Position numbers and translations under genes: made by a program | Shown: positions 16,733 to 24,898 of the stretch, piece after piece | Numbering within the stretch: position 1 is the first letter of the stretch | Layout: each line of letters begins with the position of its first letter | Assembly: GCF_022829685.1 (NCBI RefSeq) | Contig: NZ_JAKSYE010000026.1 | Span: forward strand, 1-64,000 | DNA: 64,000 bases | Direction of reading: 5' to 3' | Source: Methylobacterium sp. E-045 | Lineage (GTDB): Bacteria > Pseudomonadota > Alphaproteobacteria > Rhizobiales > Beijerinckiaceae | The notes under the pieces: generated by a model | What the model was told of the DNA's origin: nothing | Databases searched by the model: none | The model's input: the letters and a program-made list of their open reading frames with translations, nothing else

Positions 16733-18424
16733 TCAGGCCGCTCGTACCGTCGTTAGGAACCGTCCGACCTCAGCGGCGAGGTGTTCGGATTGGCGTGACA
16801 GTTCGGAGGCCGCCTCAAGCACTTGGCTTGCCGCCGCACCCGTTTCTTCGGCCGCGCCGGCGACACCCAAACTGTTGCTCGTAACCGCGCTTGTGCCTAT
16901 CGCCGCCCTGGAAACGTTGCGAGCTATCTCCTGGGTCGCTGCACCCTGCTCCTCCACGGCCGCCGCGATTGAGGTTGCCACACTACTGATCTCGCGGATA
17001 CGCCCGGCGATGCCGTCGATGGCCGTGACCGCCTGACCCGTCGAAGCCTGTATGCGGCCGATCTGGCCGACGATCTCCTCTGTTGCCTTAGCAGTCTGGT
17101 TAGCGAGTTCCTTAACCTCGGCTGCGACCACGGCGAAGCCTCGTCCGGCCTCGCCTGCGCGGGCTGCTTCGATGGTGGCGTTGAGCGCCAGGAGGTTGGT
17201 TTGACCTGCGATGCCAGAGATCATCGCCACCACGTCACCGATACGGGTGGCTGCGTCGCTCAAATCCCGCACCAGAACGGCCGTCTCGCTGGCCTCCGTA
17301 ACCGCGCGGGTGGCAAGGTCGGCCGAACCGTTGACCTGCCGGCCGATCTCCTGCACCGACGAACCTAGTTCTTCGGCCGCCGCCGCCACTGTGTTGACAT
17401 TCGAGGCCGCTTCCTCGGCCGCTGCCGCCACTGAATTTGACTGCGAGGCAGTCTGTGCAGCAGTGCCTACCATTGCCTGTGCCGTCGCTCGCATCTCGGC
17501 AGCGGCGGCGTCAACCCGACCCACGATGCCGTTCACTGCCGCCTCGAACGCTCGGGTCGTGGCATCGATCTGCTCGGCTTGACGCAGTTTCTGCGCTTGC
17601 TCGGCTGCCCGCTCCTCGGTCAGACCCCGTGCGGCTAAGGCGTTGTCTTTGAACGTGCGCACCGCTTGCGTAATGTCACCGACTTCGTCCCGTTGCCGCG
17701 TTTCCGGCACGGCAGCATCAAGTTCGCCCCTGGCGAGTTTCAACATCACGGCGGTCAGCGGGCGAAGCGAGCGGATGGCCCGATAAGCCCAGACTGCAAA
17801 GCCGCAGCCCACGAGGGACGCCATCGCGCAAAGCGTCAGCATAAGAACGGTAAAGTCATGGGAGACTGCGCGGACATCGGCTCCGGTGGCCTGATTGCGA
17901 GCTTCCTGAAGATCGATAAATCGATTGATGCGTGCAAGCCACTCGACAAAGGCCGGCCGCGCGTCCTGCATGAGGGTCGCTCGGGCTTTGCCAACGTCCC
18001 CAGACTGCTGGCTGTCGATCACGACCTTCATCAACGGCAGGGTCCTCGCTTCGGTCTGCTTGATATCCCCAAGGATCGCGCGCTCTTCGGCAGAGGTATC
18101 GGCACGCTCTGCGAACATCCGGTCCATGTGGGCCGCCGACCGCGCGTAGGCGTCGGTCAATCGCGCAATATCGGCGAGCACCGCGTCACGGCTTGACTGG
18201 TCCGAGACAAGCGTGATGTCACGAAGACTGATCGCCCGGTCATGTACACTACCCCGAAAATTAATGGCGTAGCGTTGTTTGACGGAATTCATGTCGTTGA
18301 TTTCTGTCAGCTTATTGTCTATGCCCTTCACTTCTGATATGCCGTAGATTGTCAGTATAGCCATCATCGCAAGCAGGACAGCGTAGCCAATCGCGACCTT
18401 TGTACCTAACCTGAAACTAACCAT
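16733..18424 (-). CDS. Methyl-accepting chemotaxis protein
   Basis: A 563-residue transmembrane chemoreceptor. TM1 is at residues 9-28, followed by a periplasmic four-helix-bundle ligand domain (residues 32-188, with [19 protein letters not shown]). TM2 is at about 190-212, then HAMP ([20 protein letters not shown] onward), and a long cytoplasmic signalling domain. The hairpin tip is [20 protein letters not shown], and the conserved [20 protein letters not shown] follows. It has no pentapeptide CheR tether at the C-terminus. The protein would feed the CheA/CheY pathway; the ligand is unknown. Together with the LOV kinase it forms a sensory cargo of the island. Confidence 0.93.
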   Translation of the reverse strand: MVSFRLGTKVAIGYAVLLAMMAILTIYGISEVKGIDNKLTEINDMNSVKQRYAINFRGSVHDRAISLRDITLVSDQSSRDAVLADIARLTDAYARSAAHMDRMFAERADTSAEERAILGDIKQTEARTLPLMKVVIDSQQSGDVGKARATLMQDARPAFVEWLARINRFIDLQEARNQATGADVRAVSHDFTVLMLTLCAMASLVGCGFAVWAYRAIRSLRPLTAVMLKLARGELDAAVPETRQRDEVGDITQAVRTFKDNALAARGLTEERAAEQAQKLRQAEQIDATTRAFEAAVNGIVGRVDAAAAEMRATAQAMVGTAAQTASQSNSVAAAAEEAASNVNTVAAAAEELGSSVQEIGRQVNGSADLATRAVTEASETAVLVRDLSDAATRIGDVVAMISGIAGQTNLLALNATIEAARAGEAGRGFAVVAAEVKELANQTAKATEEIVGQIGRIQASTGQAVTAIDGIAGRIREISSVATSIAAAVEEQGAATQEIARNVSRAAIGTSAVTSNSLGVAGAAEETGAAASQVLEAASELSRQSEHLAAEVGRFLTTVRAA

Positions 18425-18806
18425 TTTACCCCCGCTTCCAACGCGTGATGGCGGTTTGATGATGGAAATATGTTAATCAACGCCGATAAAATAAGATTTT
18501 TTGCTGCTCATCATCGTGCCGCAACCAATTTGTCGCACCGGTATAATAAAGTTTGATTTTAATAGTCTGTAACCACACCAAAGAATATACTTTACATACC
18601 TTAGAGACGGGATAATTCCACGCACAGTATTATTGAGCAATAATTCTTGAATGGGAACGCGTTGACCTTGCGTTTGCTTATGAGAGCGCCGCGCAATATT
18701 AGGTATGACGTTTGGGTCTGAGGCGGAGTGTCCGCTTCAGGGAGAAGGTTCAGGGTCTTCTCCCCACCCATGAGCGACATAGCGATGGCCCGATACATCC
18801 CGCCCA
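18425..18806 (-). promoter_or_regulatory. AT-rich intergenic region upstream of the chemoreceptor
   Basis: About 380 bp with no convincing gene. The segment 18440-18680 is visibly AT-rich for this genome and presumably holds the chemoreceptor promoter on the minus strand. A short open frame at 18601-18807 (minus) has no ribosome-binding site or family resemblance and is not called. Confidence 0.35.
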
Positions 18807-19352
18807 TCAGGATTCGCGAAGCACCCGATAAACCTGCATGCGGGAGCAGCCCAAGGCCGTCGCAATCGCAGCGGCCCCATTGCCGGCCTTCGACAACGTC
18901 ATGATCCGGTCGCGGTCGAGGCGGCGCTTGCCGCCGGCATAAGCACCGCTGCCCTTCGCGCGTTCGATGCCCTCGCGCTGGCGCTCCTTAATGAATCGAC
19001 GCTCCATCTGCGCTACCATGCCGAGTACCGTCAAAACGACATGGCCCATTTCGCCCCGCGTTGAGACGTGGGGGTCGAGTACGGTAACATAGGCCCCGCG
19101 CTGCTCGGCCTCATGGATAAGATTGAGGACGTCTCGGGTATCGCGGCCGAGGCGGTCAAGGCGCGTGACCACGAGTTCATCGCCGGGCCTTAGGAACTCC
19201 AACACGGTCGCCAACTCGGCTCGGCCGTCACGGCTTCCACCTGAGACCTTCTCCGAACGAATGACCCCGCAGCCTTCTGCCTTCAGCCGAGCGACCTGTC
19301 CATCGAGGTCCTGATCGAGGGTGCTGACGCGAGCGTAACCGATGCGGGCCAT
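18807..19352 (-). CDS. Serine recombinase, resolvase/invertase family
   Basis: A 181-residue Tn3/Hin-type serine recombinase. The N-terminus MARIGYARVSTLDQDLDGQ holds the catalytic Ser (YARVS). VVTRLDRLGRDTRDVLNLI carries the conserved Arg pair, and MVAQMERRFIKERQREGIE the E-helix. The C-terminal HTH (GNGAAAIATALGCSRMQVYR) binds DNA. The ATG at 19352 is preferred over an in-frame TTG at 19367, since it places GAGG at -13 and gives the standard N-terminus. There is no transposase nearby, so it may resolve or invert island segments or be a relic of a Tn3-family transposon. A second, distinct resolvase lies at 24141. Confidence 0.93.
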   Translation of the reverse strand: MARIGYARVSTLDQDLDGQVARLKAEGCGVIRSEKVSGGSRDGRAELATVLEFLRPGDELVVTRLDRLGRDTRDVLNLIHEAEQRGAYVTVLDPHVSTRGEMGHVVLTVLGMVAQMERRFIKERQREGIERAKGSGAYAGGKRRLDRDRIMTLSKAGNGAAAIATALGCSRMQVYRVLRES

Positions 19353-19873
19353 AGTTTGTAACCTCAAGCTTTAGGCCCAAGGCTACCTTGTCACAAATAG
19401 CCAGTGTCAACCCAGATGTTACGATGACCGATGGCGGCCATGTTACGTCACACCAGGGTATACCCGAATGTTACTTATCTGTGCTGGCATCAGCTTCGTG
19501 CCATGAGCGGAAGTTGGCAGCATTTCCGGAACCGAACGTTCCGCTTCCGACTAAACCTAGTCGCCTGAATCGCTATGCGCGCTACCCGTACTTAGCCATT
19601 CGTCAGTTATCCGGCAACTTCGGCTCTGGGCCATAAGTGGGGATACAGCCTTGAAAATTGGTGACCATCCGCCTTGCGCCGGAACAACGTTCGACAGCGT
19701 CAGCGTCGATTCTCTGAACAATCATGATTCATGTGGCAGCGCTGGCGGAATGCGGCGTGGTCCTTCGAGACGTTATCGGCACCTAACGGACACCTGGGAG
19801 CCGTAAAAACGCCCACCAGGGGTGATTTTTGCGATCAAAGACCCATCTGCACAAAGCAGTTGGAGAGGTCGTC
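19353..19873. other. Intergenic region between resolvase and small coiled-coil gene
   Basis: About 520 bp without a supportable gene. Near its start, direct repeats of the GTCAACC/TGTTACG kind (TGTTACGATG, ATGTTACGTCA, AATGTTACTT between 19417 and 19473) precede the resolvase gene divergently. They could belong to its res site, since resolvases bind their own upstream region. I see no further structure. Confidence 0.3.
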
Positions 19874-20176
19874 ATGGGGCGCTCCGCTGGAAACGGAATG
19901 CAGCCATTTCGGGCTTACCGCCCTGCCAAGGGTCGGTCGGGCGCGGCAATGCAAGCCGATCTAGATAGAAAGCACAAACTAGATGTAGGAAATGCCGAGG
20001 CACGGCGTGAACTCGTCGGATTGAAGAGATTACAGCTCTCACTAGCGGCTCAAATCGAGGAGTTGGAGTTTGAAGGGATTCCTACATGCATGATCCTTGA
20101 TCGTCTGAAATCGCAAATTGCTCGTGCGCGAGAGTTAGCCTCCGCTCTTGATACCGAGCGAAAACGTAATGCCTAA
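19874..20176 (+). CDS. Small coiled-coil protein, unknown function
   Basis: The start at 19874 is chosen because GGAGAGG lies 6 bp upstream; the longer frame from 19829 has no such site. The 100-residue product begins MGRSAGNGMQPFRAYRPAKG, a basic disordered region. It ends in amphipathic helices (AEARRELVGLKRLQLSLAAQ, then DRLKSQIARARELASALDTE) likely to form a coiled coil. No family is recognised. It converges on the CBASS-like operon and could be a separate island gene. Confidence 0.5.
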   Translation: MGRSAGNGMQPFRAYRPAKGRSGAAMQADLDRKHKLDVGNAEARRELVGLKRLQLSLAAQIEELEFEGIPTCMILDRLKSQIARARELASALDTERKRNA

Positions 20177-20312
20177 CGTTGACGCCACATTGCTATAAAG
20201 CTTAGCATGAATATTCCATTTATGAGATGGTCGAACGCATGCCACTTGACCGCTCACGTTCACAAATCGTGCGTGAGAACCAACCTTTTAGTTGGCCCTT
20301 TATCAATTTATA

Positions 20313-20669
20313 CTATAACAAATCAATAACATTCTTTGCCCAGATTATATTGATAGTTTTATCATTTAATTCGACTTGCATATCCGTCAGTTCTTTTAAA
20401 GCGCTAGCTGCGCCTTCTAATGCTTTAGTTCCAAAATTATGCGGGCTTATTGTAATATTCTGCTGCTTTGACTGAGCCGCCCTTGTTATGGTTTTATATA
20501 TCTCGTTGATGTTTGTTTCGATAAAATCACGCCCTCCATCTGATCCAAATACTGATGTTTCCTGAAAAATCCGATTTGCGCTATCTGAAAAACTTACCCA
20601 TGTGCTCTGCGCGGCCAGGGCCTTTTTATAAACTTCATGCACACTTTTTCTAAATTCAATCGGCGTCAT
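20313..20669 (-). CDS. Third gene of CBASS-like operon, small helical protein
   Basis: 118 residues, AT-rich coding sequence like the two upstream genes, and 45 bp downstream of the four-helix effector on the same strand. The protein is predicted mainly helical, with MTPIEFRKSVHEVYKKALAA at the N-terminus and a C-terminal segment around MQVELNDKTINII. It has no signal peptide and no match to the known CBASS accessory families (HORMA/TRIP13, E1/E2/JAB, TGT) that I can see. It may be an effector partner, an antidote or an unrelated passenger. Shared orientation, spacing and base composition support joint transcription. Confidence 0.6.
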   Translation of the reverse strand: MTPIEFRKSVHEVYKKALAAQSTWVSFSDSANRIFQETSVFGSDGGRDFIETNINEIYKTITRAAQSKQQNITISPHNFGTKALEGAASALKELTDMQVELNDKTINIIWAKNVIDLL

Positions 20670-20714
20670 GATCTTGCTCGCTAGTGAAGACGGTATACAG
20701 AATTTTTGACTGCA

Positions 20715-21581
20715 TTATCCTAAGAGTTTAGTTTTAACACCAGCGCGGGCCGTTTCGCGATCACGTTGATACTCTGCCCACCGTTGATTGAGATCTTTCT
20801 CACTAAATCTATAGGCAAACGGAACACTTTCCGGGGCACTTTCAACAGCAGCGTTATAATCGACCATAGCGAGCAGGACATCCGATAACGGGTATCCGCT
20901 ACGATCTGCAGCCACCAAACGCGCTTTAACCTCTTCAATAGCACGCGCCGCACCCTTGTGCGCTATATATGCCCCCAAAACGTCTGACGACATCACAAAA
21001 ACTAAGACCGCCAATCCGATGCGAACAATGAGCAGCAAATTATTGTTGTCTGCAAATGGAAGAGCAGCTAAAGCTGTGATTGCTGCTATCGCGGTGAACA
21101 TTCCAACTATCACAAGCATCGCCGTCGCGCTGGCACGTTGTAGATCAGCGCTATAAAAGGCAGACTCCTCTAACATCTCACCAAGTTTTTTTGGTCCAGC
21201 GTCTTGTTTTGTCGCGTAATAGTCGCTTTTTTCAAATTTACTCGCGGTTACTTCTGATACTGTAAGGCGACTTTTCAAGCTCAAAATCTCGTTGGGTGAA
21301 TAAGCATTTTCTAATCCACCGGCTAAAAGTGCTGCCCGTCGTGCAGAATGAGCCGCATTCCGTGCTGCCATATATGATGCGTTTAATGCCCACCAAATAA
21401 TAAGTATCGCAGCGCCAAATATTGCTAGCGCATAGGTCCATATAGCGTCTGTAACAACAACGGATATTGCGGCAGGTAAGGCAATAGTAAGTTGAATAAA
21501 AAATAGCCAGACACGGCGTTTTGCTGCTTTATCAAATTCCGCTCGTAGGTAGCCAACGAGATTTTGTGCTGTCAGGGCCAT
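20715..21581 (-). CDS. S-4TM/SLATT-type membrane effector of CBASS-like operon
   Basis: 288 residues with four predicted transmembrane helices in two hairpins. The first (about 22-62) runs VWLFFIQLTIALPAAISVVV then IWTYALAIFGAAILIIWWAL. The second (about 155-205) runs ATAMLVIVGMFTAIAAITAL then LLLIVRIGLAVLVFVMS. Basic and helical cytoplasmic parts flank them. This is the layout of the SMODS-associated 4TM (S-4TM/SLATT) effectors, which are thought to form pores or disrupt the inner membrane once a cyclic nucleotide is made. It sits 10 bp after the CD-NTase gene and has an AAGGAT ribosome-binding site. I assign the family from topology and neighbourhood, not residue matches. Confidence 0.78.
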   Translation of the reverse strand: MALTAQNLVGYLRAEFDKAAKRRVWLFFIQLTIALPAAISVVVTDAIWTYALAIFGAAILIIWWALNASYMAARNAAHSARRAALLAGGLENAYSPNEILSLKSRLTVSEVTASKFEKSDYYATKQDAGPKKLGEMLEESAFYSADLQRASATAMLVIVGMFTAIAAITALAALPFADNNNLLLIVRIGLAVLVFVMSSDVLGAYIAHKGAARAIEEVKARLVAADRSGYPLSDVLLAMVDYNAAVESAPESVPFAYRFSEKDLNQRWAEYQRDRETARAGVKTKLLG

Positions 21582-21591
21582 GCCTTATCCT

Positions 21592-22458
21592 TCAGTAATA
21601 CGATGGGAATTTTCCTGAAAAAACCATGTTCCACCAGTAGAAAGCGTCTGAGATGTTCCCCTTATTTTCAGCTTCCATGGCTTTTTCAGCACGAGTGAGT
21701 GCCGTTTCCACTTTCGACAGAGCCGCTGGTTTTACCGCAGCTGTACACGGGTGTATATATCCTGATATACCCTTGGGGTCCTGCATAGCGGCAAGCTCTT
21801 TTTTGTGCAGGTGCCGGAGAGTACGCATAACGTCGAACTTATAAACAATGGTGCTTTCGCCCTTCGCGTACTCTGTTGTTCTTAGTTCAAGATAAAAAGA
21901 TCTTATGCCGCCATCTTTATAGTAGTTCCATGATTTGATCATGCGGATCAAAGGCTTGAGCTTATTGTTCAACCGTTGGTGATGATCTGTAACCCACTTG
22001 TTGTGGGCGGCTGGGCTTGATCTCATCCAACCATCATACCTATCTGGAATGTCATAAATTCTATGGCCATCCTGAACTTTGACGTAATCCGCTGGGACAA
22101 TCTCATGCTTTTCGCTGGGGGAATTTCCGAACGGAATAATAACCGCCGGACTTCGTACAACTATTTCAGTAAAAGGAAACCTTTTTTGTAGCGACTCTTT
22201 TACCTCTCGCAAGGTAATCCCAGATTTTTGCTTTAGTTTATTTTCTGGTATTACTGCAAAATAATCGATATCGCTGTACCCGCTCACGCCAGTATCGTGC
22301 CCAAACGAGCCAGATCTAAACATATTCTTCAAATCGAAATCAGTTGTGAGTCTGCCTTGAATACTTCTTCTGTGAGTTGCAGCTTTCGCGGTTTCAGTAG
22401 TTGTCGCTTTCAGCCAACTGGCAAAAACCTCAAAGGCGCCATCAACCGTCTTCGCCAT
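21592..22458 (-). CDS. CD-NTase (SMODS) cyclic-oligonucleotide synthase
   Basis: The 288-residue nucleotidyltransferase has the signature FRSGSFGHDTGVSGYSDIDY. Gly-Ser is at about residues 50-51 and the two metal-binding Asp at about 63 and 65; a third carboxylate probably lies in KHEIVPADYV near 120. That is the DncV/CdnE-type active site, which makes cyclic di- or trinucleotide alarms upon phage infection. The start at 22458 follows AGGAAGGGG; an in-frame ATG at 22494 would add 12 residues without such a site. The following membrane-effector gene completes a minimal CBASS. The region is AT-richer than the rest of the island, which points to separate acquisition. The product type is not predictable here. 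Confidence 0.88.
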   Translation of the reverse strand: MAKTVDGAFEVFASWLKATTTETAKAATHRRSIQGRLTTDFDLKNMFRSGSFGHDTGVSGYSDIDYFAVIPENKLKQKSGITLREVKESLQKRFPFTEIVVRSPAVIIPFGNSPSEKHEIVPADYVKVQDGHRIYDIPDRYDGWMRSSPAAHNKWVTDHHQRLNNKLKPLIRMIKSWNYYKDGGIRSFYLELRTTEYAKGESTIVYKFDVMRTLRHLHKKELAAMQDPKGISGYIHPCTAAVKPAALSKVETALTRAEKAMEAENKGNISDAFYWWNMVFSGKFPSYY

Positions 22459-22776
22459 CTTTCCCCTTCCTATGAGCCTATTTTTTGATATCAACCCTCA
22501 ATATGACAGGTTTGTCAAACGCTTACCAATTCGCTTCATCTTGTTGCATGCCGTTGGGATAAAAATTCTTTTTCCAGTATCCATCCCGATCCAGCCCGTT
22601 AGAGCGTGTTTCATAATGCTTGGGCCATCCGTCTGACGAGGGTTATGACTGTTGCGAGGTCGAAGAAGGCGAGTACAGAGGTTGGCTACCAACTCGATTT
22701 GTTCGATGCCTCGCTGGAGATCGCGCAATCGGTCATCGCGCACCATCTCGCAACCTACATCGCCCGCCAGCAACCA
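22459..22776. other. Intergenic region upstream of CBASS-like operon
   Basis: This stretch should contain the operon promoter (minus strand, near 22460-22520, AT-rich). The part at 22590-22760 has higher GC and includes CGTTAGAGCGTGTTTCATAATG, which resembles the edges of IS5/IS427-type elements. I cannot delimit an IS or find a transposase, so it is left as possible IS debris. Confidence 0.3.
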
Positions 22777-23100
22777 CTAGCGTTTGGCTTGGTTCGGTTT
22801 CTCGAGTCTGTGTATGAGTTCGGCAACACCTACGGGTCGGTAGCCCCAGGCATCAACGTCAACATCGCATGAGAAGTGGGTGTCGGGCAGTAATCCATGC
22901 GTGTGGCTATAAAGGTGCCGCGTCCCGCGCCTCAGGCCGGGCCAGGCTCGATGCGCGTAGTGAGCGAGAAACAGCCGCCATTCCGCACCGGCGGCATCGC
23001 TCCCAGTGATCCGCGCACTCTCCTGCGGCAGCTTTCGCCACGGCAATTCGAGGACGCGATTGGCATCATGATTACCTCGAATAACCGCTTTCGGCCTTGG
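22777..23100 (-). pseudogene. Metallophosphoesterase C-terminal fragment
   Basis: The minus-strand frame encodes AVIRGNHDANRVLELPW, then WRLFLAHYAHRAWPGLRRGT, then HLYSHTHGLLPDTHFSCDVD and VDAWGYRPV. That is the C-terminal half of a YfcE-like phosphoesterase, with its GNHD, the HY(A/P) pair and the H-T-H metal ligands. The N-terminal DxH half is missing. Upstream the same frame runs through the DUF6894 gene out of phase, so the apparent long ORF (to 23433) is not a true fusion. This is a gene remnant. Confidence 0.65.
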
Positions 23101-23104
23101 GGTT

Positions 23105-23347
23105 TCAAGGTGTGCCAACGGCCTCGATGTCGAGCGAGAGGTTGGCCCGGTAGACAACCCTACGCGCATCGTCTCGCACCACCGCGAGGTAGTTGTGGCG
23201 GTCGTTGGCAGGATCGAACCCTTCGGCCACCCTGCGCATGATTTGCAAGAGCTTTTCCCGCGCGGCGTCGGGGTCCGGGAGATCGAAACCAACCGTATCT
23301 TTGACGTGCGTGGCCCCGTCGTGAATGTCGATGAAGTACCGTGGCAT
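23105..23347 (-). CDS. DUF6894-family small protein
   Basis: The 80-residue product begins MPRYFIDIHDGATHVKDTVG, the conserved start of the DUF6894 family, abundant in Methylobacterium and Rhizobiales. The middle has DLPDPDAAREKLLQIMRRVA and the end a beta-rich RRVVYRANLSLDIEAV. The start at 23347 is the family start; the longer frame from 23428 lacks support. Family function is unknown. A second member occurs at 39292 in the chromosomal part. Confidence 0.75.
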   Translation of the reverse strand: MPRYFIDIHDGATHVKDTVGFDLPDPDAAREKLLQIMRRVAEGFDPANDRHNYLAVVRDDARRVVYRANLSLDIEAVGTP

Positions 23348-23518
23348 TGCCCGTGGCCTTTGAATGGGCTCCCCGGGGCAGCTTGTACTCCCTCGGTGGC
23401 TGCCTTCGCACGATCCCTGTAGCCGCATGGCACGAGATGCCCTTCGATGATGCTATCGAGCCGCTGCCCCGGCCCAAGGGCCTCTTGGACGGGCTTCTGG
23501 GCGCCCTACGTTGCAGCG

Positions 23519-23698
23519 ATGACTCAGCCGCCAGACGACAACCTCGACCACCGCGCACTCGGCTACTACGCTCCGGGCAAGGGGCTGAGGCGCCAGGACT
23601 GCCCCTATGCGGAAGGCATGGAGGCGCACGCTCAATGGATCGCCGGGTATGATGAGGCGGTGAATGAGCGAGAGGGCGGGCAGGGCGAAGCGGAGTAG
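23519..23698 (+). CDS. Rmf/CrpP-like small protein
   Basis: A 59-residue protein with GYYAPGKGLRRQDCPYAEGM and HAQWIAGYDEA. It matches the ribosome-modulation-factor/CrpP fold pattern (G-x-A, CPY, W-x-x-GY). RMF proteins dimerise ribosomes in stationary phase; the related plasmid-borne CrpP was proposed to modify fluoroquinolones, a claim that has been debated. The small gene is island-borne, so a host-modulating role is possible. Confidence rests on a short motif only. Confidence 0.6.
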   Translation: MTQPPDDNLDHRALGYYAPGKGLRRQDCPYAEGMEAHAQWIAGYDEAVNEREGGQGEAE

Positions 23699-23709
23699 GA
23701 TAGGTATTC

Positions 23710-24126
23710 TCAGGATTGCGCCGCCGGGTCCCCTAGCCGGTGCCATGCCTCAAGGTACTCTGGCAGGGCGTAGGCCTTCGGCTGTAGCCAGAAGGAAACC
23801 TTTCCAGCCTCGTTGACGCCTCGGTGGGCACCGCTCTTCACCTCGTCCAATGTCATGACGTAGCAGACGGGCACTGAGGTGTTCGCGTTGACGGTAACGA
23901 CCCACCATTGCGAGCGGAGTGTATCCAGCCTCCCACCGAGCGGCACGGGGACCCTCTTCGAGAGGGCCTTGGACTGGATAGGGAGCACTACCCGCTCATC
24001 GACGCTTGCCGCGTATAGGTCGGCACCTCGTGCATTCCGTGTCGTCGGCATGACGTGCCATCCGAGGCGGGAAAGCTCTCTGGCGACATGATAGAGACCC
24101 GCATTGCCGGTGAGGTGATGGGCCAT
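23710..24126 (-). CDS. Putative PD-(D/E)XK-like nuclease domain protein
   Basis: The 138-residue protein has an N-terminal helix (GLYHVARELSRLGWHVMPTT), then RNARGADLYAASVDERVVLP followed by IQSKAL. A D(x)n-Q/E-x-K arrangement of this kind after a beta hairpin is typical of restriction-endonuclease-fold proteins (here D-L-Y..., Q-S-K). Group I intron/phage nuclease-like or archaeal Hjc-like proteins of this size exist. The catalytic triad is guessed from spacing. The stop is 14 bp from the resolvase start on the same strand, so they may be coupled. It could also be an inactive DNA-binding relative. Confidence 0.55.
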   Translation of the reverse strand: MAHHLTGNAGLYHVARELSRLGWHVMPTTRNARGADLYAASVDERVVLPIQSKALSKRVPVPLGGRLDTLRSQWWVVTVNANTSVPVCYVMTLDEVKSGAHRGVNEAGKVSFWLQPKAYALPEYLEAWHRLGDPAAQS

Positions 24127-24140
24127 GGTTCACGCTTCCC

Positions 24141-24770
24141 TCAAGCCCACCGCGCCAAGGCGGCTTCAGCCTCCGCCGGGTTATCTCGGATGCGATAAAT
24201 GGTCTGGCGGCTCAGCCCCGTAGCGGTGGCAACCTCCGAGACCCCCGTCCCCTGGCCTAGCGCCCCCCGTACGTCATCGAACTGGTCCCGCCTGAAGCTA
24301 GGCTTGCGGCCTCGATAGGCCTCCTCGCGGCCCCTGGCGTGGTCTATGCCGCCCCTCTGCGCTTCCTTGGTGGCTTCCGCCTGGGCCTGCGCCGTGGCTG
24401 CCATGAAGCCAATGAGGGCATCCCTGACGGCTTGCTGCATCGGGTCCTTGGTGACCCCGTCGAAGGTGAGGTTGTTGATGACGGTGCGGACGATTACCCC
24501 CCACCGCATCATCTCCCGGATGGTGTCGCACACGTCCGCGTAGTTGCGGCCCAGGCGGTCTACCCAGCGGACCACCAGGGTATCGCCACGCCTAAGCATG
24601 TCGAACAGCCGGCGGCCTTGAGGGCGGTCCTTGAGCGTGGTGGTGAAGCCAGACACTCCCTCGTCCGACACCACCTCGTCTACCTTGAAGCCCGCCGCTT
24701 CCGCCTGTGTGCGCTGATGGGCGATAGTCTGGTCCGTGGTCGAGACACGGGCATAAAGGATCGTCTGCAT
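24141..24770 (-). CDS. Serine recombinase, resolvase/invertase family (second copy)
   Basis: A 209-residue serine recombinase, clearly different in sequence from the one at 18807. MQTILYARVSTTDQTIAHQR supplies the catalytic Ser, DTLVVRWVDRLGRNYADVCD the arginines. The internal VNNLTFDGVTKDPMQQ loop is typical of the R/IS607-like invertase subgroup. The C-terminal HTH is GVSEVATATGLSRQTIYRIR. There is no paired transposase. It lies upstream of the PD-(D/E)XK-like gene on the same strand. Confidence 0.93.
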   Translation of the reverse strand: MQTILYARVSTTDQTIAHQRTQAEAAGFKVDEVVSDEGVSGFTTTLKDRPQGRRLFDMLRRGDTLVVRWVDRLGRNYADVCDTIREMMRWGVIVRTVINNLTFDGVTKDPMQQAVRDALIGFMAATAQAQAEATKEAQRGGIDHARGREEAYRGRKPSFRRDQFDDVRGALGQGTGVSEVATATGLSRQTIYRIRDNPAEAEAALARWA

Positions 24771-24898
24771 GGCAGCTGCTCTGTCCGAAAGGGGGTGTCC
24801 GCAAGATCATCTGCCCGTATGGCGATGTCATCCCTTACGGACGGCCTTTTCGGACAGGCGCCGAGCTGTACGCTGCGGTATACCCTATCGGACGATCC

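Noticed and set aside
18601-18807. Possible small minus-strand gene upstream of the chemoreceptor
   Set aside because: No ribosome-binding site, no family, and it overlaps the resolvase stop; left as intergenic.
22606-22872. An 88-residue plus-strand frame upstream of the CBASS-like operon
   Set aside because: It runs antisense into the phosphoesterase remnant and lacks support.
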